From Hyphomicrobiales bacterium (GTDB lineage: Bacteria; Pseudomonadota; Alphaproteobacteria; Rhizobiales; Xanthobacteraceae), in NCBI GenBank assembly GCA_017305535.1, contig JAFKKN010000005.1, positions 186,001 to 250,000 on the forward strand: 64,000 bases of DNA, in the 5' to 3' direction. A program made the translations under genes and the position numbers. The notes beneath the pieces are model-generated. The model saw only the letters and a program-made list of their open reading frames with translations, had not been told where the DNA came from and did no database searches. Shown here one piece after another: positions 15,989-25,655 of this stretch (the first letter of the stretch is position 1; every line of letters begins with the position of its first letter).

Positions 15989-17581
15989 TTAATGCCGGAA
16001 ATGCCGGGTGCCGGTGAGCACCATGGCGATGTTGTGCTCGTCAGCGGCCTTGATCACTTCATCGTCGCGCACCGAACCGCCGGGCTGGATCACCGCCGTA
16101 GCTCCCGCCTCGATACAAGCCAGCATACCGTCCGCGAACGGGAAGAACGCATCAGACGCCACTACCGAGCCGCGCGTCATTGGCTGCGCGAGCTTCAATT
16201 CGCGTGCGGCATCTTCCGCCTTGCGGGCAGCGATGCGCGCGGAATCGACCCGGCTCATCTGGCCCGCGCCGATGCCGACGGTGGCGAGGTCCTTCGCATA
16301 GATGATGGTGTTCGACTTCACATGCTTGGCGACGCGGAAGGCGAAGCGCAGGTCGCGCAATTCGGCCTCGCTCGGTGCCCGCTTGGTGACGACCTTCAGC
16401 GTCATGTCATCGACCGACGCATTGTCGCGGCTCTGCACGAGCAAGCCGCCGGCAACGGTCTTCGCGGTGAGGCCGAGCGCGCGCGGATCGGGCAGGCCGC
16501 CGGCGAGCAACAGGCGCAGGTTCTTCTTCGCGGCGACGATGGCGATGGCTTCCTCGCTCGCATCCGGCGCGATGATCACCTCGGTGAAGATTTCAGTGAT
16601 GGCGCGCGCGGCCTCCGCATCCAGTGTACGGTTCAGCGCGACGATGCCGCCAAAGGCCGATGTGGAATCGCAGGCGAGCGCCTTGCGGTAGGCCGAGACG
16701 AGATCGCTGCCTTCCGCCACGCCGCAGGGATTGGCGTGCTTGATGATGGCGACGGCGGCGGTGCGTTTCGCATCGAACTCGGCGACGCATTCGTAAGCGG
16801 CGTCGGTATCGTTGATGTTGTTGTAGGACAATTCCTTGCCCTGCACCTGCCGCGCGGTGGCGACGCCGAAGCGGTGATCCGGCGTGCGGTAGAACGCTGC
16901 GATCTGGTGCGGGTTCTCGCCGTAACGCAGCGATTGCACGAGGCGGCCGCCGAAGGCGCGGTAGTCCGGCGCGTTGTCCTTCAGTTGCACGGCGAACCAG
17001 TTGGAGATCGCGGCGTCGTAGGCGGCGGTGCGCGCGTAGGCCTTGGCGGCGAGGCGACGGCGCAGCGCGAGCGTGGTCGCGCCGTTGTTGGCGGCGAGTT
17101 CATCCAACACCGCCTGATAGTCGCTGGCCTCGACCACCACCGCGACGTCGTCGTGGTTCTTGGCGGCGGCGCGGATCATCGCCGGCCCGCCGATGTCGAT
17201 GTTCTCGATGCAGTCGTCGTAAGGCGCGCCTTTGTCGACGGTGGCCTCGAACGGATAGAGATTGACGACGAGCAGATCGATCGGCGCGATGCCGTGATCG
17301 GTCATCGCCTTGGCGTGCTCGGCGTTGTCGCGAATCGCCAGCAGGCCGCCATGCACCTTCGGATGCAGCGTCTTGACGCGGCCGTCCATCATCTCCGGGA
17401 AACCGGTGAGTTCGGAGACGTCGCGCACCTTGAGCCCGGCCGCTGCGATTGCCTTGGCGGTTCCGCCGGTCGAGACCAGTTCGACGCCGTGGGCGGCGAG
17501 CGCCTTGGCGAAATCGATCAGGCCGATCTTGTCGGAAACGGAAAGCAGTGCGCGGGTCACGCGGCGCGGAGTGTCGGACAT
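15989..17581 (-). CDS. purH: Bifunctional AICAR formyltransferase/IMP cyclohydrolase PurH
   Basis: A 530-aa enzyme for the last two steps of de novo IMP synthesis in the cytosol. The N-terminal cyclohydrolase domain (MGS-like) contains [27 protein letters not shown] and [15 protein letters not shown]. The C-terminal transformylase domain carries the catalytic [12 protein letters not shown] (Lys-His) and ends with the conserved [10 protein letters not shown] and [13 protein letters not shown]. Length is normal. AGGA lies 9 bases before the ATG at 17581. Confidence 0.98.
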   Translation of the reverse strand: MSDTPRRVTRALLSVSDKIGLIDFAKALAAHGVELVSTGGTAKAIAAAGLKVRDVSELTGFPEMMDGRVKTLHPKVHGGLLAIRDNAEHAKAMTDHGIAPIDLLVVNLYPFEATVDKGAPYDDCIENIDIGGPAMIRAAAKNHDDVAVVVEASDYQAVLDELAANNGATTLALRRRLAAKAYARTAAYDAAISNWFAVQLKDNAPDYRAFGGRLVQSLRYGENPHQIAAFYRTPDHRFGVATARQVQGKELSYNNINDTDAAYECVAEFDAKRTAAVAIIKHANPCGVAEGSDLVSAYRKALACDSTSAFGGIVALNRTLDAEAARAITEIFTEVIIAPDASEEAIAIVAAKKNLRLLLAGGLPDPRALGLTAKTVAGGLLVQSRDNASVDDMTLKVVTKRAPSEAELRDLRFAFRVAKHVKSNTIIYAKDLATVGIGAGQMSRVDSARIAARKAEDAARELKLAQPMTRGSVVASDAFFPFADGMLACIEAGATAVIQPGGSVRDDEVIKAADEHNIAMVLTGTRHFRH

Positions 17582-17697
17582 GGCTGTGGTTCCTGGGGGA
17601 TTTTATGGCCGTCGGGTAGCACGGTTTGACAGTCGACGGAACCACATTGGGCGATTTCGCCCCTGAATTTGTCACCTGCCTCGATAGTACAACCGCT

Positions 17698-17770
17698 GTC
17701 ATGCGCGGACTTGATCCGCGCATCCATCTTTTGAAGAGGATGGATTGCCGGGTCGAGCCCGGCAATGACG
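17698..17770. repeat. Short family A-like palindromic element
   Basis: The arms are GTCATGCGCGGACTTGATCC and GGGTCGAGCCCGGCAATGACG. The internal pair is CATCCATC and GATGGATTG. It is diverged from the main family and lacks the 36-bp unit. It lies in the gap between the CitE-like gene and purH. Confidence 0.7.
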
Positions 17771-17808
17771 CCTCGAGAATACTTTCGCCGTCGTAGAGAG
17801 AGTTTTAG

Positions 17809-18690
17809 CTAACCCTGTTCCAGCGCGGCGATGGCGTCCGAGATGGCGATGGTGCGGCGGGCGATCTCGGCGTGCAGGCGCTCCACCATCCGGCCGTCGA
17901 GTTGGATGGCGCCGCGCGAGGCGTTCTCCGGCTGGTCGAAAGCGGCGACGATCTTGCGGGCGTTGGCGACTTCATCCGCCGGCGGCGTGAAGGCGGCGTT
18001 GCAGATCGCGAGGTGGCTCGGGTGGATCAGCGTTTTGCCGTCGAAGCCGAGATCGAGACTCTGCGCGCATTCCTGCTTGAGGCCGTCCATGTTGCCGATG
18101 TCGCCGTAAGGCCCGTCGAGCATCTCGAGGCCGTGGGCGTGGGCCGCCAGCACGCACTGAGTGATGATCGGCAGCATGGTGGCGCGGCCCGGCACCATGC
18201 GGATGCGAGTTTCGCGCGCGATGTCGTTGGGGCCGAACACGAAGCCGGCAAGCCGCATGGCCGGATCGCGGGCCTGCGCAGCGAGCTTGTCGGCGTCGAG
18301 AATGGCGCGCGCGGTCTCGATCATCGCCCACACTTTCACGGCCGGATCGGCGTTGGCTTCCTTGAGCCGGTCGGCGACCAGCTTGAGATCTTCCACGGTG
18401 GAGACCTTCGGCACCAGGATGCCGTCGGGCCGCGCCGTTGCGGCCATGTTGAGATCGTCGAGCCACCACGGCGAATCGAGACTGTTGATGCGGATCAGCA
18501 CCTCGCGCTTGCCGAACCCTCGTGCCGCCACCGCGCGCGCGATCTGATCGCGCGCCAGCGACTTGGCGTCCGGCGCCACCGCGTCTTCGAGGTCGAGGAT
18601 CAGGCCATCGGCGGCGAGCGTCTGCGCCTTCTCCAGCGCCCGCGCATTGGAACCCGGCATGAACAGAAGGCTGCGACGGGGACGGGTCAT
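17809..18690 (-). CDS. HpcH/HpaI aldolase/citrate lyase family protein (CitE/malyl-CoA lyase-like)
   Basis: A 293-aa TIM-barrel lyase-like protein. It begins RPRRSLLFMPGSNARALEKA and contains DGLILDLEDAVAPDAK, the conserved Arg of VLIRINSLDSPW, the Mg-ligand Glu of AMIETARAI and FGPNDIA. The C-terminus has GKTLIHPSHL. Relatives cleave citryl-, malyl- or methylmalyl-CoA or hydrolyse malyl-CoA. The exact substrate cannot be set, and CitD/CitF partners are absent, so true citrate lyase is unlikely. GAGGAA precedes the ATG at 18690. Confidence 0.85.
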   Translation of the reverse strand: MTRPRRSLLFMPGSNARALEKAQTLAADGLILDLEDAVAPDAKSLARDQIARAVAARGFGKREVLIRINSLDSPWWLDDLNMAATARPDGILVPKVSTVEDLKLVADRLKEANADPAVKVWAMIETARAILDADKLAAQARDPAMRLAGFVFGPNDIARETRIRMVPGRATMLPIITQCVLAAHAHGLEMLDGPYGDIGNMDGLKQECAQSLDLGFDGKTLIHPSHLAICNAAFTPPADEVANARKIVAAFDQPENASRGAIQLDGRMVERLHAEIARRTIAISDAIAALEQG

Positions 18691-18848
18691 GATGCAATTC
18701 CTCAATCATTCGCGCAGCTTGAGCGCGGTCAACTGCTGGTGTCAGGGACAGACTCAAAGCCCTAACATTGCGCGCCGCCGAGAGAAAGCCTTGTTCCGGT
18801 GGGATCGCTATGGTTCATGAGGCCATCATTCATCATCAGGCCACGCTC

Positions 18849-19499
18849 ATGCTGACGTTCCCGAAACATTTGATCGCGGGATACCGCGATTTCGCCGCCA
18901 CCCGGTTGCCCGCCGAACAATCGCGCTATCGCGAACTCTCCGAGCACGGCCAGTCGCCTGAAACCATGCTGATCGGTTGTTCCGACTCGCGCGTTGCGCC
19001 CGAAACGATTTTCGGCGCCGGGCCGGGAGAGCTGTTTACGGTGCGCAACGTCGCCAACCTGGTGCCGCCTTACGCGCCGGACGGCGAAGCGCATGGCGTT
19101 TCAGCCGCGCTCGAATTCGCGGTGCAGGTGCTGCGCGTCAAGCACATCGTGGTGATGGGTCATGCCCAGTGCGGCGGCGTCAAGGCGCTGACGCAGGACA
19201 GCGCGCCGCTGTCGCCCGGCGATTTCATCGGCCGCTGGATGTCGATCATCGAGCCGGATACGTCGAAGCTGAAGCCGCTCGCCGGCGAGGATCAGGAAAC
19301 CTTTATCACCCGGCTCGAGCATGGCGTCATCAAACGCAGCCTGCAAAACCTGATGACGTTCCCGTGCATCCGCATCAAGGTCGAGCGCGGCTCGCTGCAA
19401 CTGCACGGCGCTTATTTCGGCGTCGCCAAGGGCGACCTCTATATCCTCGACAAGGCCAGCGGCGAATTCCGCACGCCGACGAACGCGGTGGCGGTGTAG
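18849..19499 (+). CDS. Beta-class carbonic anhydrase
   Basis: A 216-aa zinc enzyme that interconverts CO2 and bicarbonate. The zinc ligands are in IGCSDSRVAPE (Cys, with the Asp-Arg dyad) and MGHAQCGGVKAL (His, Cys). VRNVANLVPP is the conserved segment between them. I chose the ATG at 18849 because family members begin with a sequence like MLTFPKHLIAGY; an ATG at 18810 would add 13 residues. It supplies bicarbonate for carboxylations and shares a bidirectional terminator with the convergent asd gene. Confidence 0.94.
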   Translation: MLTFPKHLIAGYRDFAATRLPAEQSRYRELSEHGQSPETMLIGCSDSRVAPETIFGAGPGELFTVRNVANLVPPYAPDGEAHGVSAALEFAVQVLRVKHIVVMGHAQCGGVKALTQDSAPLSPGDFIGRWMSIIEPDTSKLKPLAGEDQETFITRLEHGVIKRSLQNLMTFPCIRIKVERGSLQLHGAYFGVAKGDLYILDKASGEFRTPTNAVAV

Positions 19500-19507
19500 G
19501 CCACAGT

Positions 19508-19588
19508 CGTCATTGCGAGCGCAGCGAAGCAATCCAGTTCTTGCTTCGCGGCTTCTGGGTTACTTCGTCGCTCCGCCTCGCAATGACG
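19508..19588. repeat. Family C intergenic inverted element
   Basis: The element begins CGTCATTGCGAGCGCAGCGA and ends CTCCGCCTCGCAATGACG, so the ends are inverted copies. It sits just after the carbonic anhydrase stop codon. It is a single copy in this window and resembles a motif widespread between genes in many alphaproteobacteria (from memory). Confidence 0.7.
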
Positions 19589-19610
19589 AGGAGATTCATC
19601 TACCCAAACA

Positions 19611-19638
19611 AAAACGGGCGGCTCGCACCGCCCGTTTT
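19611..19638. terminator. Bidirectional intrinsic terminator between carbonic anhydrase and asd
   Basis: A GC-rich stem ACGGGCGG/CCGCCCGT with loop CTCGCA, flanked by AAAA on the left and TTTT on the right. It can act on either strand, ending both convergent transcripts. Confidence 0.75.
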
Positions 19639-19666
19639 GCATTCGTGATTGTAACCGGCTCTCGCC

Positions 19667-20701
19667 TTACGCCGCCTTCTGCTTCGGTTGCAGCAGCTTG
19701 CGGTTGATCAGGCATTCCGCGATCTGGATCGCGTTGAGCGCCGCGCCCTTGCGCAGGTTGTCCGACACGCACCACAGCGCGAGGCCGTTCTCCACCGTCG
19801 CGTCCTCGCGGATGCGGCTGATGTAGGTGGCGTCCTCGCCCGCCGATTCATACGGCGTGACGTAGCCGCCCGGCTCGCGCTTGTCGATCACCAGGCAGCC
19901 CGGCGCCTTGCGCAACACTTCGCGCGCTTCATCGACGCTGATCGGCTTCTCGAACTCGATGTTGACCGCTTCCGAGTGGCCGATGAACACCGGCACGCGC
20001 ACGCAGGTGGCGGTGAGTTTGATCTTCGGATCGAGGATCTTCTTGGTCTCGGCCACCATCTTCCACTCTTCCTTGGTGTAGCCGTCTTCCATGAAGACAT
20101 CGATGTGCGGGATCACGTTGAAGGCGATCCGCTTCGGGAATTTCTTGGTGACGAGATCGCTGGCCGTGTAGACCGCCTTGGTCTGCGCGAACAGTTCATC
20201 CATGCCTTCCTTGCCGGCGCCCGACACCGACTGATAGGTCGAAACCACGACGCGCTTGATTCCCGCCCTGTCGTGCAGCGGCTTTAGCGCGACGACGAGT
20301 TGCGCCGTCGAGCAGTTCGGGTTGGCGATAATGTTCTTCCTGGTGTAGCCGGCGACCGCGTCGGCGTTGACCTCGGGCACGATCAGCGGCACATCGGCGT
20401 CGTAACGCCACGCCGAGGAGTTATCGATCACGACCGTGCCCTGCGCGCCGATCTTGGGCGACCATTCCTTCGACACGTCGCCGCCGGCCGACATCAGGCA
20501 GATGTCGACATCGCTGAAATCGTAGTTCTCGAGAGCTTTCACTTTCAGGGTGCGGTCGCCAAAGGACACTTCAGTGCCCACGCTGCGCCGTGAGGCCAGC
20601 GCCACGACTTCGTCCGCCGGGAATTTGCGCTCATCCAGGATGTTGAGCATTTCCCGTCCGACATTGCCGGTCGCCCCGGCGATCGCAACCTTGTAACCCA
20701 T
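19667..20701 (-). CDS. asd: Aspartate-semialdehyde dehydrogenase
   Basis: A 344-aa NADPH enzyme that reduces aspartyl phosphate to the semialdehyde, the branch point to lysine/diaminopimelate, threonine and methionine. The N-terminal Rossmann motif is AIAGATGNVGREML. The active-site Cys is in NPNCSTAQLV, and the catalytic His is in RVPVFIGHSEAV. Length is typical. GGAGAG lies 7 bases before the ATG at 20701. It is near leuB but separated from it by two genes on the opposite strand. Confidence 0.97.
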   Translation of the reverse strand: MGYKVAIAGATGNVGREMLNILDERKFPADEVVALASRRSVGTEVSFGDRTLKVKALENYDFSDVDICLMSAGGDVSKEWSPKIGAQGTVVIDNSSAWRYDADVPLIVPEVNADAVAGYTRKNIIANPNCSTAQLVVALKPLHDRAGIKRVVVSTYQSVSGAGKEGMDELFAQTKAVYTASDLVTKKFPKRIAFNVIPHIDVFMEDGYTKEEWKMVAETKKILDPKIKLTATCVRVPVFIGHSEAVNIEFEKPISVDEAREVLRKAPGCLVIDKREPGGYVTPYESAGEDATYISRIREDATVENGLALWCVSDNLRKGAALNAIQIAECLINRKLLQPKQKAA

Positions 20702-20816
20702 CGTTCACTCTCCGAGCAAAAATGCCGCCTCGCCGCGCGCTGCGGCAAGCAAGCGGGAGCGCTTCTATGCGAGAAACGCCCACAATACAACATTGCCACG
20801 TTATTCGGGCTTTTCC

Positions 20817-21659
20817 ATGCATATCCTTCCCGCCAGCCGTGCGGGCTTTCCGCACCTGAGCGGGATAGGTCCAGCCTTGCTCCCGGCCTTGCGCCGCTTC
20901 GCGATGGAATGCGGCGCGGTCGCCACATGCATCGCGGCATATATGGTGGCGGTGGCGCTGATCGCTATCGGCGGTATTGCTGTCGTGATGCAGTGGAATT
21001 TCGACGACAGCCTCGCGGAGTTGCATCTCGACGCCATGCTGAACGCCGGCGCGCCGCATGAAGGCTGGCGGCTGGCCACCCTTGCATCGCCGGCCTTTGC
21101 CGTCAGCCAGTTCGATACGGCTGGCGCCACAGCCAGTTACGAGGTCTTTTTGAATGCGGACGAGGGCCGCAGGGATATTTTGCGCTGGTCCACCGGCCGG
21201 GAGCCGATCGCCGGGCTCCGGATCGACCGGCCGGGCCCGGAACTCGCGGCCTCCGCGACCGCGGCCGTTTTGGTGGAGGCCGGTTTCCACGCGGGTCACC
21301 TCGGAGAGGTTGAAGCCGCTGGCGTAGCCGACAGCAAGTTCGGCCCGGTGAAACTGTTGAGCCTGATCGACCGCACCGGGGCTGCCGTACCCTGCCTCGG
21401 CTTCACGAAGACTTTCGCCAGCCCCAGCCTGCGCCTCGAGGGCTGGTCCTGTCAGGGCGAGACCACGGCCGCCCAGCGCGCCGCGATCTCCTGCCTGCTG
21501 AACCGGCTGGTGTTGCTGAAGGCCGGCAACGACGCCGGGCTGGCGGAATTGTTCGCCCGCGCCGAGCTGCGCCGGCCCGATTGCGGGAACGGCGGGGCGC
21601 GGGAGGCCGGCGACTGGATCGTCAGCGCGCAGAATCCGCGATTACGCGGGGCGCTGTAG
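20817..21659 (+). CDS. Membrane-anchored hypothetical protein
   Basis: About 280 aa that I do not recognise. A hydrophobic segment at about residues 36-58 (VATCIAAYMVAVALIAIGG) would anchor it, leaving roughly 220 residues outside the membrane. That part holds Cys residues in AAVPCLGF, GWSCQGET, ISCLLNRL and RRPDCGNG, possible disulfides if periplasmic. The frame opens with a TTG at 20793; I prefer the ATG at 20817, and an ATG near residue 30 is another option. Codon use matches its neighbours, so it is probably real. It is divergent from asd. Confidence 0.6.
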   Translation: MHILPASRAGFPHLSGIGPALLPALRRFAMECGAVATCIAAYMVAVALIAIGGIAVVMQWNFDDSLAELHLDAMLNAGAPHEGWRLATLASPAFAVSQFDTAGATASYEVFLNADEGRRDILRWSTGREPIAGLRIDRPGPELAASATAAVLVEAGFHAGHLGEVEAAGVADSKFGPVKLLSLIDRTGAAVPCLGFTKTFASPSLRLEGWSCQGETTAAQRAAISCLLNRLVLLKAGNDAGLAELFARAELRRPDCGNGGAREAGDWIVSAQNPRLRGAL

Positions 21660-21833
21660 CGCCAGCCATGCGCAAGCCGCTGGTACTCATGCAACATTTT
21701 GCGCTTCAAGGCATTATTGTCGACGGGTGTGGCCGGAATGACCTTGTGGCGATGGCCGCCCGGCCGCTAAAGTGACCTGTAAATGGCGGGACCGATTCCG
21801 CCCGATCAAGATTCGCCTGACCGTGAGGACCCG

Positions 21834-22214
21834 ATGATCTCGAATTTGCTCGCCGCTCCGAACCTGACCGCGCTGCGCCGCGCGGCGTTGCTGGCGGCGG
21901 TGGCCGTGTTGGCCGTTGGCGTCAGCGTGCCGCAGGCCGATGCCGCCCCACGCAAGCGCGGCGAGCGGGGCTATACCCAGCGTGGGCCCAATGTCTCGTA
22001 CCAGTCCGGGCCGCGAACCCGCATCTATGTCACCAAGCGCTCCTGGCTCGATGCCGGCACCGAGGTGCTGCCGGGCGAGCGCAAGTTCATGGACTACGCG
22101 ATTCCGCCGGGTCAGTCGTTCGCCAACCAGAACCTGAACCGCCCGCTGGACCGCCAGCCGTTGAGCCCCGCCCAAGACCTCGGCGGCTTCCCGCAGCAGT
22201 TCCCGCTGTACTGA
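21834..22214 (+). CDS. Small secreted hypothetical protein
   Basis: A 126-aa protein with a clear signal peptide (hydrophobic run LLAAVAVLAVGVSVPQADA; cleavage near residue 37). The mature part is short and basic at first (PRKRGERGYTQRG), contains a TRIYVTKRSWLDAGTEVLPG segment, and ends PQQFPLY. I do not recognise a characterised family. GAGGAC precedes the ATG at 21834, which fixes the start over the upstream ATG at 21783. A strong terminator follows 20 bp after the stop codon, so it is a genuine single-gene unit. Confidence 0.75.
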   Translation: MISNLLAAPNLTALRRAALLAAVAVLAVGVSVPQADAAPRKRGERGYTQRGPNVSYQSGPRTRIYVTKRSWLDAGTEVLPGERKFMDYAIPPGQSFANQNLNRPLDRQPLSPAQDLGGFPQQFPLY

Positions 22215-22233
22215 GCGGCGTTCGTTTCAAACA

Positions 22234-22262
22234 AAAATGCCCCGCAATGCGGGGCATTTTTT
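22234..22262 (+). terminator. Intrinsic terminator
   Basis: A perfect stem ATGCCCCGC/GCGGGGCAT with loop AAT, followed by a T tract of six. It lies 20 bp after the stop codon of the small secreted protein. Confidence 0.85.
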
Positions 22263-22288
22263 ATGGAAATCGCCAACCACACTCTCGG

Positions 22289-22413
22289 CGTCGTCCCCGC
22301 GTAGGCGGGGACCCATTACCCCTGGCCTTGATTGTGATCGCAGGCGCGGGCAACAGGCGTTTTTCGTATCACTGCCGTTGCGGAGTCTGGGTCCCCGCCT
22401 GCGCGGGGACGAC
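22289..22413. repeat. Family D intergenic inverted element
   Basis: The left arm reads CGTCGTCCCCGCGTAGGCGG with GGACCC after it. The right arm is GGGTCCCCGCCTGCGCGGGG followed by ACGAC. Each arm is itself a hairpin and the arms are inverted to each other. The same arms occur at 55508-55626, but the roughly 75 bases between them are not conserved. It sits downstream of leuB. Confidence 0.8.
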
Positions 22414-22443
22414 TCCGTCGCGATTTTTGCAGAAAGTACGGCC

Positions 22444-23556
22444 TCAGCCGTGCAGCGCCTGGATTTCCTTGACGATGGCTTCGCCCATGCCGGCGGTGGA
22501 GACGATGGTAGCGCCTTCCGATTGCAGGTCGGCGGTACGCAGGCCCTTTGCCAGCACGGCGGCGATGGCTTGATCGAGCTTGTCGGCCAGGTCGCCCATG
22601 TCGAACGAATAGCGCAGCGCCATGCCGAATGAGGCCAGCATCGCGATCGGGTTGGCCTTGCCCTGTCCGGCAATGTCCGGCGCGGAGCCATGAACCGGCT
22701 CGTACAGCGCCTTGCGCTTCTTGGTCTTCACGTCGGTTTCGCCGAGCGAGGCGGAGGGCAGCATGCCGAGCGAGCCGGTCAGCATCGCCGCGATGTCGGA
22801 CAGCATGTCGCCGAACAGGTTGTCGGTGACGATGACGTCGAACTGCTTCGGCCAACGCACCAGTTGCATGCCGCCGGAATCCGCGAGCTGGTGATCGAGC
22901 GCGACGTCCTTGTATTCGCGCTGATGCACTTGCGTCACCACCTCGTTCCAAAGAACGCCGCTCTTCATGACGTTGCGCTTTTCCATCGAGGTCAGCTTGT
23001 TGCGCCGCTTGCGCGCGAGATCGAACGCGACGCGCGCGATGCGCTCGATTTCATAGGTATCGTAGACCTGGGTATCGACGGCGCGCTTCTGGCCGTTACC
23101 GAGATCGGTGATGGTCTTCGGTTCCCCGAAATAGACGCCGCCGGTCAATTCGCGCACGATCATGATGTCGAGGCCTTCGACCACCTCGGGCTTCAAGCTC
23201 GAGGACTGCGCCAGCGCCGGATAGCAGATCGCCGGGCGCAGGTTGGCGAACAGCGCGAGGTCCTTGCGCAGCCGCAACAGGCCGGCTTCCGGGCGCACTT
23301 CGTAAGGCACCGGGTCCCACTTCGGGCCGCCGACCGCGCCGAATAGCACGGCATCGGCGGCAAGCGCCTTCGCCATGGTGGCGTCGGTGATGCTGACCTT
23401 GTCGGCGTCGTAGGAGGCGCCGCCCACCAGGCCTTCCTCGGTCTCGAACTTGGCGATGCCCTGCGCGTTCAGCCAGCCGATCAGGCGCTTCACTTCGCCC
23501 ATGACTTCGGGGCCGATGCCGTCGCCGGGAAGAAGCAGCAGTTTATGGGTGGTCAT
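22444..23556 (-). CDS. leuB: 3-isopropylmalate dehydrogenase
   Basis: A 370-aa NAD-dependent decarboxylating dehydrogenase of leucine synthesis. Seen motifs are [13 protein letters not shown] at the start, [13 protein letters not shown] (substrate Arg residues), [13 protein letters not shown] (catalytic Tyr), [14 protein letters not shown] (Mg Asp residues) and the NAD-site [14 protein letters not shown]. The reading frame extends upstream to 23799, but the ATG at 23556 with AAGG upstream matches the family length. It is divergent from the MFS gene at 23684. Confidence 0.97.
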   Translation of the reverse strand: MTTHKLLLLPGDGIGPEVMGEVKRLIGWLNAQGIAKFETEEGLVGGASYDADKVSITDATMAKALAADAVLFGAVGGPKWDPVPYEVRPEAGLLRLRKDLALFANLRPAICYPALAQSSSLKPEVVEGLDIMIVRELTGGVYFGEPKTITDLGNGQKRAVDTQVYDTYEIERIARVAFDLARKRRNKLTSMEKRNVMKSGVLWNEVVTQVHQREYKDVALDHQLADSGGMQLVRWPKQFDVIVTDNLFGDMLSDIAAMLTGSLGMLPSASLGETDVKTKKRKALYEPVHGSAPDIAGQGKANPIAMLASFGMALRYSFDMGDLADKLDQAIAAVLAKGLRTADLQSEGATIVSTAGMGEAIVKEIQALHG

Positions 23557-23683
23557 GATCGCCTTGCCTGATGAACGTTGCGGGAATGCGGGAAAATCCG
23601 CGCTTTTGCTAAAGCCCCATTGCGCAAATGGCAAGACACTGTTGAGCAAGGCGGACTGTGCAAAGCGGCGGGACGCTGCCACA

Positions 23684-24904
23684 ATGGCGGTGCTTCTGGA
23701 GTTGCCCGTGACATTCCCGAAATCAGATTCCGCCGAGCGCGTGCATGTCGCACGGGTAATTCTCATTCTGTCGCTGGCACCGACCATCGGCCTTGGCATC
23801 GGCCGCTTCGCCTATTCGCTTGTCCTGCCCGATATGCGCGACTCGCTGGGCTGGTCCTATGCGGCCGCAGGGTTCATGAACACCATCAACGCTGCCGGAT
23901 ATCTCGGCGGTGCGCTGATCGCATCGAAGCTGTGCAACCGCTTCGGGCTGGCGCGGGTGCTGCGCGACGGCACGCTCGCCTGCGTCGCGGCGCTGATCCT
24001 CTCCGGCCTGTCGGGCAACTTCGTCGTGCTGAGTTTTGCACGTCTCTTGATCGGTGTCGGTGCGGCGGTGGCGTTCGTGTCCGGCGGCGCGATGGCGGCG
24101 CGGCTGGCGCAATCGCAGCCGGCGCGCGCAAGCCTGCTGCTGAGCCTGTTCTATGCCGGCCCCGGCGTCGGCATTTTCGCATCCGGTGTGTTGGCACCGT
24201 TCATGCTGCAATACTTCGGCCCCGGTTCGTGGTGGATCGTGTGGCTGGCGATGGCGGCGATCTCGATCGCGATGATGATCGTGCTGTTGCAAAATTCCGT
24301 CGATGTCTCGACCACCGTTGCCGATGCCGCGACGGGAAAGTTCGCGATCCGGCCGGTGCTGATCTATCTCGTCGGCTACTTCCTGTTCGGCGCCGGCTAC
24401 ATCGCCTACATGACGTTCATGATCGCGTTCGTGCGCGATGCCGGCGGCGGCGCGGCAGCGCAAAGCGCGTTCTGGTGCCTGATCGGATTGAGTGCGTTCG
24501 CGTCGCCCTGGGTGTGGCGCGGTGTGCTGGCGCGCGGGCAAAGCGGCGTCTCCACCGCGATCATTCTCAGCTTCAATGCCATCGGCGCGGCGCTGCCGCT
24601 GTTCAGCCAGTCGCCGTTAATGCTCGGAATCTCGGCGCTGGTGTTCGGCGTGGCATTCTTCGCGGTGGTCACCGCGACCACCGCCTATGTACGGTTCAAC
24701 TATCCGACAGCGCTGTGGCCTTCGGCGATCGCGGCGATGACCATTGCCTTCGGCATCGGGCAGACGCTTGGACCGATCGTCACCGGCATGATCACCGACG
24801 CCACCGGCAGCCTGTCGTCGGGCCTCGGCGTCTCCGCGGCGACATTGGCGGTCGGCGCGGTCGCGGCCGCGTTTCAGCGGCCGCTCAAGTCCTCGGCGTC
24901 GTAA
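23684..24904 (+). CDS. MFS transporter, YbfB/YjiJ family
   Basis: About 406 aa with about 12 membrane helices. The N-terminal segment [20 protein letters not shown] followed by [18 protein letters not shown] is the hallmark of YbfB/YjiJ-type permeases. Substrate is unknown for the family. The frame is open back to 23450, across the divergent leuB start. I prefer the ATG at 23684, which leaves a short cytoplasmic N-terminus before the first helix, although the ribosome site is weak. It ends next to the convergent sodC. Confidence 0.82.
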   Translation: MAVLLELPVTFPKSDSAERVHVARVILILSLAPTIGLGIGRFAYSLVLPDMRDSLGWSYAAAGFMNTINAAGYLGGALIASKLCNRFGLARVLRDGTLACVAALILSGLSGNFVVLSFARLLIGVGAAVAFVSGGAMAARLAQSQPARASLLLSLFYAGPGVGIFASGVLAPFMLQYFGPGSWWIVWLAMAAISIAMMIVLLQNSVDVSTTVADAATGKFAIRPVLIYLVGYFLFGAGYIAYMTFMIAFVRDAGGGAAAQSAFWCLIGLSAFASPWVWRGVLARGQSGVSTAIILSFNAIGAALPLFSQSPLMLGISALVFGVAFFAVVTATTAYVRFNYPTALWPSAIAAMTIAFGIGQTLGPIVTGMITDATGSLSSGLGVSAATLAVGAVAAAFQRPLKSSAS

Positions 24905-25414
24905 TTACTCGATCACCGCGCAGGCGATGCGGCCGCCGGCATTGCCGGCCGGGTCGGACTTGTAGTCGTCGACGGTGGCGTGGATCACCAGCGCGGTGCC
25001 GTCCGATTTCAGCAGCGAATTCGGCTCGCCTTTCGCCAGCGTCACCGCCGGGTTGAGGACTTCGAGTTTGAGTTCGCCCGAAGCCGGCACATCGAGGTTC
25101 GGCATGTCGCCGGCGTGGGGGCCGTCGCTCGTCATCATGCCGTGTTTCTTGTTCGCGGGATTGAAATGCCCTCCCGCCGTGGTGAACGGCGCTTCGCACT
25201 TGCCGACGGCATGGACGTGAAAGGCGTGGCCGCCGGGTGGTAGTCCTTTCAGCGCCAGCTTGATCAGGACGCCGTCATTGACCTGAACCAGTTCGGCGCT
25301 GCCGACGCTGGTGCCTTCGGCGTTCTTGAACGTTGCCTTGGCGCTCTCGGCCGAGGCCGTCGTCGCGGCCAGCGTGGAGATAAGTGCGGTGGCAAACACG
25401 GTACGAAGCAGCAT
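24905..25414 (-). CDS. sodC: Periplasmic Cu/Zn superoxide dismutase
   Basis: A 169-aa protein with a signal peptide (VFATALISTLAATTASA). It dismutates superoxide in the periplasm. Copper ligands lie in HAFHVHAVGKC, the bridging and zinc His region in GGHFNPANKKHG, and the last copper His in ALVIHATVDDY. The paired Cys residues are in GKCEAPF and GRIACAVIE, and GNAGGRIACAVI is the family C-terminal signature. GGAGGT lies 4 bases before the ATG at 25414; the frame itself opens at 25441. Confidence 0.95.
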   Translation of the reverse strand: MLLRTVFATALISTLAATTASAESAKATFKNAEGTSVGSAELVQVNDGVLIKLALKGLPPGGHAFHVHAVGKCEAPFTTAGGHFNPANKKHGMMTSDGPHAGDMPNLDVPASGELKLEVLNPAVTLAKGEPNSLLKSDGTALVIHATVDDYKSDPAGNAGGRIACAVIE

Positions 25415-25655
25415 GTGACCTCCGTTGTGAAATCGCGACACGTGCGCCTGCCAGTGATTTCCGGACAGGCCAGTCGTTGCATGTCGTGAACTTTGAACCC
25501 GATCGTTCTGATAGAACCCGGCTGAATGAAGAGAGTTTCAACCTGATTATCCGATATCACCGTAACAGAGCTGCCGCGAGGTGACTATCGGCCGCGCAGC
25601 CGGCGGCGAGGCCATGCTCTTTCCATCGATGGATCGGTGTTCTAGGTATTTCGTC

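Noticed and set aside
15992-17629. 545-codon plus-strand frame opposite purH
   Set aside because: purH on the minus strand is unmistakable; the opposite frame has no recognisable domain.
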